Of a DNA stretch of 64,000 bases, positions 10,690 to 23,728 are shown one piece after another. The first letter of the stretch is position 1; each line of letters opens with the position of its first letter. The notes below the pieces were generated by a model. It was not told the origin of the DNA, made no database searches, and saw only the letters and a list, made by a program, of their open reading frames with translations. Where the stretch lies: NCBI GenBank assembly GCA_008477525.1, contig SPDT01000019.1:1-64000 (forward strand), read 5' to 3'. Position numbers and translations under genes: made by a program. Source of the DNA: Hypomyces perniciosus. Its lineage: Eukaryota; Ascomycota; Sordariomycetes; Hypocreales; Hypocreaceae.

Positions 10690-11520
10690 CTACTGTTAAA
10701 CTAAAAACCTTAAGCAATTTAGTAATAAATAAAAGGATATTATTAAATATTAGTAAAAATATATTAACTAGTATTTTTAAATTAATATTACCTTTATAGG
10801 TAATTAATTAATTTTTTTAACTAAATTTAAAAAGATTCTATATATTGCAAGTCTTTTAAAAGGAGATATATACTAACTGCAATAAAAAAACTTTAATACT
10901 ATTATTAAAAGCTTTAATAACCCCGCTAAATAGTATTAAAAGACTAGTATAGTACTTTTTACTAATTTTAATAAGTAATATAAAACAAATTACCTATCTT
11001 AAAAGGTATTATAGTTTTTTAATACCCTATATATATTAAATAAGCCTTTTTAGAACTTTATAGTAAAGTTATTTATATTAGGCAGTAAATGCAGTAAGAC
11101 TATTAAGCAGATAGTAAAGGCTTTAAAGATAAAGGTCTTTTAAAAGTTTATTAATACTATAAAGACTTAAATAATTAAACTAAATAAATCTAACTTTATT
11201 TAATAGTATTAACTTTATTAAACTATTTATAATAGACTTTAAAAGGGCGCTTACTATAATATACTTTATATTATTTAAATAGGCTAGTATTAATAAAGCT
11301 ATTAATAGTAGCAATATTAACATTAACAGCAATATTATTAACGCTAGTAAAACAACCAAGCCACTGCCTTAATGCCAGCCAATAACCTAATACAACTAAA
11401 TACTATATATACCCTACTACCTTGCCTTTAAGTCTTTTATAAAGAATATATTATTAAAGGACTCTGCTTTTACTGTAAAAAAGCAGGCTATAGCCTTAAT
11501 AAATATAATAAGAAAAAGCA
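10690..11520 (+). pseudogene. Gypsy A gag relic
   Basis: Downstream of the solo LTR the plus strand encodes a broken gag ending in a knuckle at 11464-11505: CFYC, then KKAGYSLNKY. Family CCHC knuckles have His and Cys at the last two positions; here both have become Tyr (C-to-T and G-to-A changes respectively). Upstream sequence is Leu/Lys-rich with many stops and cannot be assigned in detail. Confidence 0.72.
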
Positions 11521-11989
11521 ATTTAATATATATTAAGGAAATCTATACTAGATATAACACCAAAATCGCTAAGTCTAGCTATACTAGCTACACCTTAACC
11601 CGGCAGTACCTTAAAGCTAATAATAACAGAATAGCCTAGTAAAGTATAATAACTAAACCCTAGTAGCGCGCTAATACTACCTATAACGCTTAGGTAACCT
11701 ATAAAGCTAAGCCCTAAACAATATACCCTCTCTAAGTATTAATAAGGATAATAATAATAGTACTGCCATATTAACTTTCAGTTTACTTTAATTTAGCTAG
11801 CCTTACTTATTAGGAACTTAAACTTAACTTACAAATTAAAGAAAAAATTAACCTTTACTAAAAGTTATAAATAAAAGTTAACTGTAAATAAAACTATTAT
11901 CCTAAAATAAATCTACTACTATCTTTTTAATTAAAAACACTTTAAATTTAAATTAATAAATAGTAAATCCCTTTTAATATAAACTATAT

Positions 11990-14900
11990 TATTCCTTATA
12001 TATAATATCTATATTAATATAAAAGCTTTAATAGATAGCGGCTATATACTTTAGGCTTTTATTAGCTGTACTTTTATTAAGTAATTTAATATTACTATTT
12101 AATAACTGCTATTTATTAAAAATCTTTTATTTAGTAATAAAAGTATAGTTAATAAAACTTTAAATTTTTTGATTATATAAACTATAATTGGCTTTTATAA
12201 AATACTCTACCTTTTTTTTATTATAAATATCCCTAATAATATACCTATAATCTTTAGCCTTTTATAATTAAGAAACTATAACCTTAATATTAACTAGGAG
12301 GAGTTAAATATTACTTTTAAATCTTATTATTATTATAATTATTATCTTTTAAAAAGTATAGCTAGCTTTATATAGGTTTTAATAATAATAAAATAAAAAA
12401 TAACCTCGCTAAAGTGAATATAGGAAATATATATTACTAGTAATTAACAGTTAAAAATACCTTAAATAAAATAAAGCTTAACTTAATTAAATAAAGAATT
12501 ATATTAGACTAGTAATTATTAATTAAGAATACTTAAAAGAAATAGACTATAACTTAATTAAAGAGGGAGCCTTTAAATTATATATTCTATAAACCTTAAT
12601 ATTAAATCGAGATTATTATATGATATACAGGTATAACAGAACTAATAATAAGGAAATATAAATATAAATAATCTTTAAGTAAATATATATAAAGCTATTG
12701 CCTGCCCCTATAATCTATAGTTAATAATAAAAAGGAAAACCTTTATTAAAGCTATTACTATTATTTTTTAATATACTATTTCCGCAAAACTAAACTAAAC
12801 TTTAAAATTAAAGATATACCTAAATATAGCGGATATATAAATAGTGGCAGCTATAAACTTTATTACCTTTTATTAAGAATTATATATTTACGTAATAAAC
12901 GTAATTTAAAAAGAGATTAATTAAGCTATTAAAATTAAAAAGCTAATACTTATTATTTTACTAAAACTTTTAGATAAACTTTTCTATTAAATATTTATAA
13001 AATAAAGAGACTATATTAAAGTAAAAATAGTATCATTTAAAGAAATATATAATTTTATTAATAAATGCTATTCTTTAGTATAATTAAGAAAGATTATAGC
13101 TGCTAATATTAAGAAATTTATAGCAGGGAAACCTAAGTTTAATAAACTAGATATTTTAAAAAAAACTGCTATTTTAGCTATATAATTTATATAATGCCTT
13201 TCTATTAAAAATAATAAATAAACTTCCTTTATAATAGGCTTAGGACTATAAAATTAAAATACTGTTAGGGAAAGATTTACTATATTAAAAGAATAGGCTA
13301 TTTTTACTTAATAAACTGCAGGTAATAAAAAAATAGTTAAATAATAACTTAATAAAAGGATTTATTTATAAATTATAAATATAATGCGCTGCTCTTTTCC
13401 TTTTAGCTGTAAAACTAGGAGGTAGTGTTTATATTTACTAAAACTATTAAAGGTTAAATAATATTACTATTAAAAATTAATACCTATTACTATTAATCCA
13501 GGAAACCTTTAATACTTTAAGTTATATAAAGGTATATATAAAACTCGATATTATCGCTGTGTTTAATAACCTTTATATCGCTAAAGGGGATATATAGAAC
13601 ACAGTGTTTATTATAAGGTTTAGTCTTTTTAAAATATTAATTATACCTTTTAGCCTCTATAATACACCTGCTATATTCTAATATTATATTAACTATACTC
13701 TTTATAACCTCTTAACTATATTTATATAATATACCTTAATAATATCTTTATATATTTATTAAACTAAAAGGAATATTAAAAATATATATATAAAATAATA
13801 GCCTGCCTTTAAAATACAGGCCTTTAAATTAATATTATTAAATGTAAATTTAAGATAATAAAAATAAAATACTTTAACTTAATTATTACTTTAAAGGGAC
13901 TAGAAATAGATCCCAAGAAAGTTAAAGTTATATTAAACTAGCAATTATTTAACGGAGTTAAAGACTTATAAAAGTTCTTTAACCTTATAAATTTCTATTA
14001 CTATTTTATTTAAAGATATTTTAAAATAACTGTATTATTAAATAAACTTTTAAAGAAAGACTAACTATATATTTAAAAAGAAGAATAGCAGGAAGCCTTT
14101 AACTTAATTAAATATACCTTGAAATTAGCTTTAATTTTAGCCCTCTTGAATTATAATAAATAAATTATTTTTAAGACTAATACCTTTAGTTAAATATTAG
14201 GCAGTATTTTATTGCAGTATAATAAAAAGGGTATTCTATACCCTATTATATTCTTTTCTATAAAGTATAACACTTAAAAATATAATTATAAAATCTATAA
14301 GAAAAAGCTTTTAGCTATTATTAAAGTAATAGAGGAATAGCGTTTAAAATTATAAAGTATATTAAAGTTTAATATTATTATAGACTATAAAAACCTTAAA
14401 TACTTTACTTTAATTAAAGCCTTAAACTAGCAGTAAAATATAATAGTTTAAATTCCTTTTTAACTTTAACTTTTATATTATTTATTAACCTGGCTTTAAG
14501 GCTATAAAGCTTAATGCTTTAAATAAAAAAGTGGAAAATAGGCCTATAAAACTAAACCCCTTTAACAATAAAATTAAAAACAGGCAATATATTATCCTCC
14601 TGCAGAGTTCTTTTAGCCTTAAAGATTAGGCGATATTTTAAAAAAAAAGTCTTATTAAATATAGAACTGTCTATAAAAGCTGCCCCTATAGCTATAATAA
14701 TACCTGCAGAAAACAGACTAATTAATAACTTAATTATAGCAGTATATAAATAAAATACTATAGTAAAAGAAATAATAACTGCGCTCTAAAACCTTAATAT
14801 CCGCTAATAGTTAAAATAGCTTTATAAAGAACTCTATATTATAATAAATAACTACTAAATAATAAATAGCAGAATTTATTATTAAAAGCAGCTTTTTATT

Positions 14901-15490
14901 CCCTTTAATGATAAGCTTTATATACAAATCCTATTTAAAAACCACTTAAATAGCCTAGCTAGATACCTAAATAGGTTTAAAACTCTAAACTTTATTAGCT
15001 AGATATATTAATAGCTATAGATCTTAAAAGACACTAAAGTATTTATATAAGCCTATAAACTATATATTAAAACAAAGGCTTTGCAATTTTTACTATAAAG
15101 CTTCTTTTAACTATTATTAATCCTATTTTATATACAGTTAAATATTTCCGTTAATTATATTATATTACTGCCTAAATCCTACTACTATAATATTACCTAT
15201 AAATATTTACTAGTAGTAGTTTACTGCTTTATAAAAATATATTATTTTATATTTATTACGTTACTATTAGTAAAAAAAATTAGCTAATATATTTATTAAT
15301 AGGATTTACTGCCTTTATAGTATACCTAATAATATTATATTAAACTGCAGTATATAGTTTATATTAGAATTTTAGGAATAACTTTTAAAGCGATTAAAAG
15401 TTATATTAAACTAGTTATTAGCCTTTTACTTTAAAACTGATAGCTAGATTAAAAGAATTAATATAAATATAAAATAATACCTGTAAGCTT
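11990..15490 (+). pseudogene. Gypsy A pol relic (protease, RT, RNase H, integrase)
   Basis: A protease active site ALIDSG is kept at about 12028-12045. RT spans about 12700-13800 with a catalytic box YLNNIF near 13730-13760 (family YLDD; both Asp to Asn). RNase H lies at about 14080-14530 (EAFNLIK..., later YNYKIYKKKLLAI). The integrase zinc-binding and core region runs from about 14900 to 15480, including a stretch RIYCLYSIPNNII followed by FILEF, and ending FKTDS*IKRIN where families have TDGQTERVN. Frameshifts and stops throughout; not functional. Confidence 0.83.
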
Positions 15491-15499
15491 TTATTAACT

Positions 15500-18090
15500 T
15501 TTATTAAAAAAAGCATTAGCTAGGATAAAATAAAGAAAAAGCTTTTATAATACTATAAATAATAAAACAAAAATCAATTAAAATTATATATAGTATAACT
15601 CTAAAACCTTTATCGCTATAAACCTATAGGAATATAGTCTATAATAAATTGGTTACTTTAATATTAATATCTCTATTAAAAGTTTAAGAAAAGAAATTAA
15701 AAGACAGTAATACTATATTTCTATAATATTATAAAAGTAATACTACTAGAGCTACTTTAGCTAGTAATAGCTTTTAAAGGGATTAAAGAAATTAACAATT
15801 TCAAGGATTTAATATACACTAAAGTCTAGACATTTTTTTATAATAAAACACTAATAAAGCTTAATATTTAAAGAGCCTGTTTTTAAAAGTTTAATAAAGG
15901 ACTATTTAAAATTAAAGATTTATTAGATTTATTTAAATTAAAGTTAAGCCTAAAAGCGAGAAAACAAACAAAGAAATAGCCTAAACCTATAAAATTAACA
16001 ATAACTTTATAGCTTAAAGATTAAATAAACGCTTTATTTAAGAAATTTAATAAACTAGTAACTTAGCTCCTTTAATAAAAGGAAAAGGCAATTAACTTAA
16101 AAGAAAGAGAATATTATTGCATTACTATTAACAGCAATAAACCTAAATAAAGACCCTTTACTTTAATAATCGCTATTAATAATATTAATATAATAGACCT
16201 TTTATATAATAATATATTAAATACTTTCTTTATTAATTATTTAAAGGCAGTTATTAATATTAAATATTATTGCTATTATATAGATAAAAGCTATTTTCTA
16301 TAAAACTATACTAAACTAGCCTATAATAAAGGCTATAGGTTTATAATATATAACCTAGCAGTAAAAATAATTTAGGTAGGCCTATAGAAAACCTTAATCC
16401 TAACTTGATTTATTATAGCAGTTATAATTATTAAAACCTATATATAAAAAATACTAATACTTTAAGTAAAATTATATAAAGTTTAAAATAAGGTTTCGCT
16501 AAGCCTATTATTTATAAAAAAGATAAAACCTAGCTTCTTTAACTAAAAGCTAAACCCTTATAACACTAAACTCTTTAATATTATCTATAAAGAAGTAAAG
16601 TATAAGGAAATATTTAAAATCTAGGCATTATAAACATTAAATATAATCCCTATAAAAGGATTAATAATAAATATTATATACTTTATAAATAAAAATTAAA
16701 TAATTACCGATAAAAAAGATAATATATAAATAAAAAGGATTAAAAAAGTTTCTATAAATATAGCTAAAATAAACCCTTTAAAGAAACCCTTAAATAAATA
16801 TAATTAAGCTAGCTTAACTAAAGAATTATTTTATTAGACTCTCTTTATTAACCGTATAACTAAAAGAGGATAAAAGTATATTTAAATAATTAATAAGGCA
16901 GATGAATAAGCTAAAAAGGAGCTATTACTGCCCTAGTTAAAGCAGCTAATTAAGAAAGAAAACCAGATTTAGACCTTACACCTATAACCTTAAAGGCTAT
17001 ACTGTCTAGACTGCAATATAATAAAGAAGGCGGAATTAAAGGCATTAAAAGTAAAGAGGAATTACTAAAAGTAAAGTAAACTAAAATAATAATTTAAGCA
17101 GTAATTGTAAATAATATAATTAAGATTAAAACTAGCATTTTTTTAAATACTATTCTAAAACTTGCAAATACCTTAAAAGCAGACTTAATTGCAAAATTAT
17201 AAAAGATTGCTGAAATATAGTTTTATAAAAAGATTAACTCAACTATCTTTAAATATATTTTATATTAAGTAATATCTATCTTTATATATAAATACCCTTT
17301 AAAGGAAAAACTATTAAAAAGACTTAATGCAATAGCTATATATATAAAACTAACTATATAAGTTATTTAGTTACTATAAAATTAATATTTTAAAGCTATA
17401 ACCTTATAACCTTTACTAGTAAAGGGATTATTAAATAAAGAGTTATTTAATTTTAAAGACCTAAACCTATTACTACATTTAGAAATATACTTTTATAAGC
17501 TAAAGCAATTAAGTATAGCCGTTAACTATAAAGTAAATTAGTTATAGAAGTCTATAACCTAGATTTATATAGTTTAAATAAAAGAAATCCTCTGCTATTT
17601 ATAAGACCTACTATAGATATAGGTATAGTTAAAAGAGCCTAATAGTATATTCATTAAAGTAATTATACACTTAAAGTTAAAGGGAAATATTATCTTTTAT
17701 TAGTTAACTGTAAAATATAATATAAGAATATACCCCTATAAAGCAGTTAATACTATAGTTAATAATAGCTAAGTAAATATATATAGTGAAACTATTATTT
17801 AAATATATATAAATAATGCCTAGATAATAGCCAGATTTTATATTATACTTAATAACATTTTAATGCATTTCATCCTTAAAATACTATTTATTTAAGCCGG
17901 ATAGCTAACATTTAACTATATATTAAGGAATAGGGATTTATATATAAAATGCAGAATAGGGAACAATTAAATTATTACCCTAGCTGCTAAAGCTATCTGT
18001 TAGGAATATAAAACAAAGGCGTTATATAATTTAAAGCTAAAATAAATATTAAGTTTATATTTAAATATAAAGTTAATAAAGTAAAAGAAA
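15500..18090 (+). pseudogene. Gypsy B 5' coding relic, probably gag (unrecognised)
   Basis: A 2.6 kb degraded stretch upstream of the B RT. Translations are Lys/Leu/Ile-rich with many stops. No CCHC knuckle was identified with confidence, so gag is inferred only from position. It is duplicated at 61750-64000, where some positions keep ancestral C/G (for example TCGAGGAAAG near 61745 against TTAAAAAAAG here), showing that the two copies were mutated independently. Confidence 0.45.
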
Positions 18091-18099
18091 ACTTAGAAA

Positions 18100-20900
18100 A
18101 CCCTTACCTTACTTTTAGTGAAAAGGTTTTATATAGACTATTAAATTAAGCTAAAGAGGATTTAATTCGGCTATTACTAGCCAATAAATTAAAAGATTAA
18201 ATAAAAGCAATAAAGAAAATAATAGAGGAATTTAAAAAAACAATGGAATAAAAAAGAAAGTTTTAAAGGAAAGCGCAGAAATATAAATAGATTAAAACTA
18301 ATACTATATATAAAAGAAAAGTATAAAAATCTTTCTAGTAAATAATACCCTGTCTAATAGTTTTAATCCTATTAAAAGTCATTATTAAAAATAAAAAAAG
18401 TAAAATAAAGTTAAGGATAATTTAGACCCTAATAAAAGTTCTTACCGATTAAAGATAGGTTAAAACTTAGACTAGACTGCTTAACAGTAATCTTAAAGAC
18501 AGTAAAAGGGAAACTAATAATATAAGAAACCGCGATTTTAATATAAATCTTAAAAAACAAGGAAATAGCACTTTCCTGGGATTTTATAGAATATAGAAAG
18601 CTAAACCTTAAGATTACCTTACTATAGACTATTTATATAATACAGTATAATGCTTGGTAAAGCAGCAATATCTTAATCTTTAAGGGTATAAAGAAAAAAG
18701 TAATTAACCTGCTATAAGTATATATTAAAAAAAGTCTTTTAAAGGAAAGCTATAGGCTATATAGAAACCTGTTTTTTTTAATAGAGAAAAAAGATAACAG
18801 CCTTTACTTTATTAACTTTGTTATATAAATAAATAAAGTAACTATTAGGGATACCTTTATTCCCTTTAACGCAAACCAATTTAGCAAAGACTTTACAGGT
18901 TATATAATACTATTATTATTAGACTTTTTCTTAGGCTATAATTAAATCCCTTTTAATAAAAAAAGTTAAAATATAACTATATTTATAAACCTTATTAGCC
19001 TTTTAAAATACTATACTCTTTTAATAAGCGCTATAAATTTAAGAGCGCAATTTCAGTATATTATTCTTAAAATATTATTTAATCTTATATTTACAGTTTA
19101 CTAACTATTCTTAGATAATATTATAGTATAAAGTTTAAAGTTTATATATAGTAGTAAAGAAGTAATACTTAAGGTTTAATACTATATTTTAAAGTATCTG
19201 CAAAACCTAAATAAAACCCTAATAAATATTAAACTATTAAAATATATAATTTCAGCAGTAAAATTAATCTTTTATTAAAAATCCGCTTATTTAATAGGGT
19301 ACTTATATAAAATAAAAAGGCATTAACTGGCTATAGGTAAAATTATTAAAATTATAGAATAAAAGAACTATAAAACTATTAATAAAGTTTAATTTTTCTT
19401 TAGTTTAGTTAACTACTATAAATGCTAGATTAAATATTTCGTGTAGATTATTAAGCCTTAATAACGTTATTAAAAAACGATACCTTTTAAAAATAAATTA
19501 AAGAATAACAGTAAGCTATAGACTAGCTAAAAAAAACTTATTACTTCAGCCCTAATACTAGTAATATTAAATATAAGTAAAAGATGTAGGGAGGTAATCC
19601 TTATAGTTAATACTAATATAATAGGCTAGGGGGCTATTTTAATATAGATTATAAAAGGGAAAAGACGCTTAATTTAATATAAAAGTAAATATTAGCTTTT
19701 GTTAAAGATAAAATATAATACTATAAAAAAAGAATATAAAGCTTTACTTTAAGCCTTTAAAAGGCTGCGCACTTGTATTTACAGACTTTTATTTATAGTA
19801 GAAATGAATATTAAAGTAATTATTAATTAAATAATAGCAGAATTAATAATATCCTAGGCAGGTATATAACCTAGTAAATTAATTATATCTTTCTTTTGAA
19901 CTTTACAGCTAAATATATCCCTAGAAAGGATAATACTGTAGTAGATACACTATCCCGCAAACCAGTAACTGCTATAAATAAAATTAAGGCTAAAAAAAAA
20001 GAGTTAAAAAATTATATAAATATATATTTAAATGCTATTGTATTTATACTGCTAGTAGAAAAGTATAGTAAGAAGTTTTAATAGATTGCATAGTATTTTT
20101 AAATAATATAAAGACTATTTAATCTTTTAGCTGTAGACTTTTAGCAATTTAGAAATAAAGTAAAAAAGTTTATTATAAAAAATAAGAAATTATAGGCGAG
20201 ACTAATAAAATACTACCGCTAACCTGCATTTATCTTTAATAGCTTAACTTTAAAGAGAATAGCTATTTAGCAGTATTATATCGAAATAGGCTATAAAGGC
20301 TAAGAAGTAACTTTTAGGTTTTTAAAATAAAAATATTAATAGCTTTAGATATAGAATAATATATGTAAGGCAGTTACAGTATACCTTTAATATTAAGGCT
20401 TTAATCTATACTGCCTTAAAGAACCAGCTATTGCAATACAATTAACTAAGATTATAAAGAAAGTTTATTTTAATACCTAATATATCCTAAATAACTATAA
20501 ATATATTTATTTATTTAAAGGAAAGTATAATTTTTATAGATAAATAAAAGTAGAACCTATATTTACTTTATTATTAGCAGTAATAATAAAGTTTATATTT
20601 AAATAAATATATTAATTTAATATAATAATTTAAATTATTATATATAAAGGACTAGAATTAAAGAAAATACTTTTAACGGTGTTAATTAGTTTAAAAGTTA
20701 AGATTATTTAAATATTAATATATAATCTTAAAGCTAATACTATAGTAAAGGTTAATTATTAAAGCTTAATATTGATATTAATAAAGATAGCTAGGCTTAA
20801 TAAAAAATAATTCTAGAATTTAAATAAAGCAATTATAACTAATAGGTATATAGTGAAAAGCTTAATAGGGTACTCTGCATTTTATTTATTATTTAGCTAG
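18100..20900 (+). pseudogene. Gypsy B pol relic (RT, RNase H, integrase)
   Basis: RT begins near 18780 with EKKDNSLYF and later reads VTIRDTFIP, DFFLGYN*IP and FLDNIIV near 19110 (family FLDDI; the second Asp is Asn). RNase H extends to about 19990. Its end is a short open stretch (19896-20081) reading KYIPRKDNTVVDTLSRKP, the usual gypsy PGKxNxxADxLSR tail. Integrase remnants follow, with an N-x-QAN-like stretch near 20730 (YNLKANTIVKVNY) that matches the fungal YNPQANGxVERGH segment. Multiple stops; inactive. Confidence 0.83.
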
Positions 20901-21779
20901 GAACTTATTTTTCCTTTAAAGGTAAAACTACCTACTTAGCAGTTAATTAACTAGGATATAGTCTATATAATAAAAGATGAATTAATAGCGTATATTTATA
21001 TATTAAAAAAAAGAGGAAAATATTAAAATAGCTTAAAAGAGAGTTACTGTATTTTATTAAATATTAGCTAAAAGGATAAATACTAATAATTAATATTTAC
21101 TGCAGAAAGCAATTAAACTACTCCTCCCTAGCAACCTTATTTTACTTTATAATATAAAGCGCTAAAAAGACCTTGTAAAAAATATAAAGCTAAAGATATA
21201 TTAGCTAAGCCTATTTAAAATTAAATCTTAAGCAGGTATAATAAAAGTATATAAATTAAAAATATTAAATAAAGTCTTATGTAATAAAATTTACTTAAGT
21301 AAATATTTAAAAAAGTTTATAAAAAATAAATTCGGCTAATAAGCAGTTAAAGATAATAAAAAGACTTTTATAAATAGGGACTTAAAGGCAGATAAAGACT
21401 TATTTAAAGATAAAGTAGTTAATAAAGTAACAATTAAAGTCATTAATAACTAAAAGCTTAAAAGACTTTACAGTAAGTCTTTAACTATTAAAAGAATATA
21501 TAGTTAATAAAATAAAATAGTTTAACTAAGAATTAAAGTATATACCTGCAAGTTAAAGGAAAAAGAAATATTTTAATTAAAATATAGTCCTTTACAACAC
21601 TTTAAGGTAACTATTCCTAGAATAAACTAAATAAGTTAAGATAATTACTTTTATATAAAGGATATATAGGCGAGGATAAGCAGTAATATTTTTAAAAATA
21701 GCTGTTAAATAGTATTTTTAAAAGGGAGGAAATAGCCGCTAATTAAAGTCTACTGCCTTGCCTATAAAAAATATAACCT

Positions 21780-22900
21780 AAATATAGTAGAAGCTGAGAG
21801 GAACTTTTAAACCTGCCGAATCGCTTAACTCTCTGGCTTTTCATTTCCTTTAAGATAAAGAAAATCCTCTATAAGATAAAGGGCTATTAAAAGATTAAAA
21901 TAATTAAAGACTACTAGCCTAATAACAGTAAATATTTAATCCTTCTTAAAGAAAGTAGTAGCTATACTTTAGTTATTTTATTAAAGCTAGTAATTAAAAA
22001 AATATCGCTAAATATAAAAAGAGGCATTAAATTAAAGGTAATTTAAATAATCTACTTATTAAAAACCTAGGATAGAGATATAGTTATAAAAAGGGAATAA
22101 AATATATTCTTTAATAGCTGTAATAGTAATAGACTAAATCTAAAGGCACCTTTAATAAAATTAAAGATTATACTGTCTATAAAATAATATAAACAGGGCC
22201 TTAATACGCTTTATCCGCTTAAAAAAAGTATAAAAGAACTACCTATAAATATATAAAATCTTTACTGGGATATAGATAGGCTTAAAAAGCTTTCCTTTAA
22301 TAGTGTATTGAATATTTTAAAGATATAATTAAAAGCCTTTAAAAGTATAGCGCTAAAAGTATTCCTTAAAGGTATAACTTTTTATAAACAATAAAAGCAA
22401 TAAAGATAGTGCAAATAAAGGGGAGAAAGTAATCTTTAAATAAATTAGTAAATTCAACTAACCAATATTAACACTACCTATAATCTAAACAGCGAAATAC
22501 TTTTAAATTTAAATAAAGTTAAAATAAAGATATTAATTAAATAATACCTATTTACTAAAGCTTTATTTAAAGTAAATAGCTAAGTAGAGAGATAAAGCTA
22601 GGTTTAACCTTTCTAAGATAAAGAAATCTTACTAAAGGTTTTCTTGCCTGTAATAAGTATATTAATAAAGTCGGCTATATTAGGCAATTAATAATAAGCT
22701 TTTTTAATGGGATCCTCTATAATTAAATAATAGTTAAAGAAAAATTAAGAGGAAGAGAAAAGAAAAAGAGAAAAAGGAAGATAAAGAAATAAGTAAGTTA
22801 TAAAGGCTATTTTAAAAAAGCAGTAATTTATATATAATAAAGAAACCACCCCTATACACTAAACCATATACCTATACCTATAAAAAAATCAAAATAATAC
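21780..22900 (+). other. Unrecognised RIP-degraded coding-like block, duplicated in inverted orientation
   Basis: The block lies between gypsy B pol and copia-family sequence. The same block, reversed, follows the second B copy at about 49500-48100. If RIP stops are ignored, one plus frame is Lys/Gln/Tyr-rich with an extended charged C-terminal part (KRKRKEKEKEED near 22750), suggesting a coiled or disordered tail. I do not recognise a family. It could be a leader or gag of the adjoining copia family, or a separate gene captured between elements. Confidence 0.4.
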
Positions 22901-23470
22901 TATACTTTACCTTTTTTTCTTTTCTTTATATACTTAAATACGATTCTATTTTACTATAATTAAAGTATTATTATTATTTTAAATCCTACTTTAAAATTAT
23001 TTAATTATACTATTCCTCCTCTTTTACTATAATATCCTATTTAAAGAAAGACCTTTACTCTTTTACTTTATTTTTCCAGCTTATAGAAAATAAACTAAGA
23101 ACTTTACTTTTTTATTATATTAGCCAAATATCTTTAAGCTAAACTAAAAACTTTTTAAAGCTGAATAAACAAAATCTTACTATTAGTTCTATTATAAATT
23201 AATACAGCTATTAACTACTATAAATCTACCTGCAACTTAACTAATATATTAACAGCTACCTACAATTACCTATTAAAACAATAATTAACTTAAGCTACCT
23301 TTACTATACAAATTATATACTAATACTTAACTTTAAAGTAGGCAAATAATACTTTTATATTAAAGATATCTATAATTTCTTATATAACCTTTCCTGTAAA
23401 AGATAGGCATTAAACTTTACCTTAAAGGAAATACTTTATATAATAGTAAAAGGATTAATAACTATTAAAG
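22900..23470 (+). mobile_element. Copia E fragment (5' part), copy 1
   Basis: Matches, in reverse, 48050-47700 on the minus strand, where the homologous sequence continues into a recognisable copia RT (about 46990-46400). Here the element is cut by a fragment of LTR family S starting near 23470. The assignment to copia rests on the second copy. Confidence 0.5.
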
Positions 23471-23728
23471 CAGCCTAATATATAAATAGGAAACTATTTT
23501 AATTAGATTTTTCATAATAGCTATTATACTATTATATTGAGTCTAGGGTAGGCGGGGTAGCTAGTCCTAGCTTAATTGTTATCGTTAAAGATAATAGAAA
23601 TTTCCTAACTTATACCGGAGTTCCTCTAGAACTTAGTCTTAGTGTCAGGCCTAAATCTAGGTCTAGCCAAATTAGGAAGGTTATCTAAATACACTAAAAT
23701 CCTTACTTTTTAGCCCTCCTTTTTAATA
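23470..23728 (-). repeat. LTR family S fragment, copy 3 (partial)
   Basis: Reverse-oriented piece covering the first half of the 580-bp LTR; its right end CTCCTTTTTA is the family start read in reverse. The other half is missing, so it is truncated. Composition is intermediate between copies 1 and 2. Confidence 0.8.

Larger units (their letters stand above)
9676..15490 (+). mobile_element. Gypsy A: Ty3/gypsy relic, 3' end missing, carrying solo LTR copy 2
   Basis: Contains in order a leader, gag with a zinc knuckle, protease, RT, RNase H, H2C2-type and core integrase, all on the plus strand and all broken by stops. It stops abruptly near 15490 inside integrase, where sequence homologous to element B begins. 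The first part (9676-10770) recurs at 59428-59935. No LTR pair could be assigned. It is also interrupted by a solo LTR at 10029-10608. Confidence 0.8.
15490..21780 (+). mobile_element. Gypsy B: Ty3/gypsy relic, copy 1
   Basis: The join to gypsy A at about 15490 is abrupt. The first 2.5 kb (15500-18000) recurs on the plus strand at 61750-64000, and the pol half (18000-21760) recurs on the minus strand at about 53200-49505. RT, RNase H and integrase parts are recognisable at 18100-20900. I could not find a matching LTR pair, so the true ends are uncertain, and the join at 15490 may be a recombination point rather than an insertion end. Confidence 0.7.
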
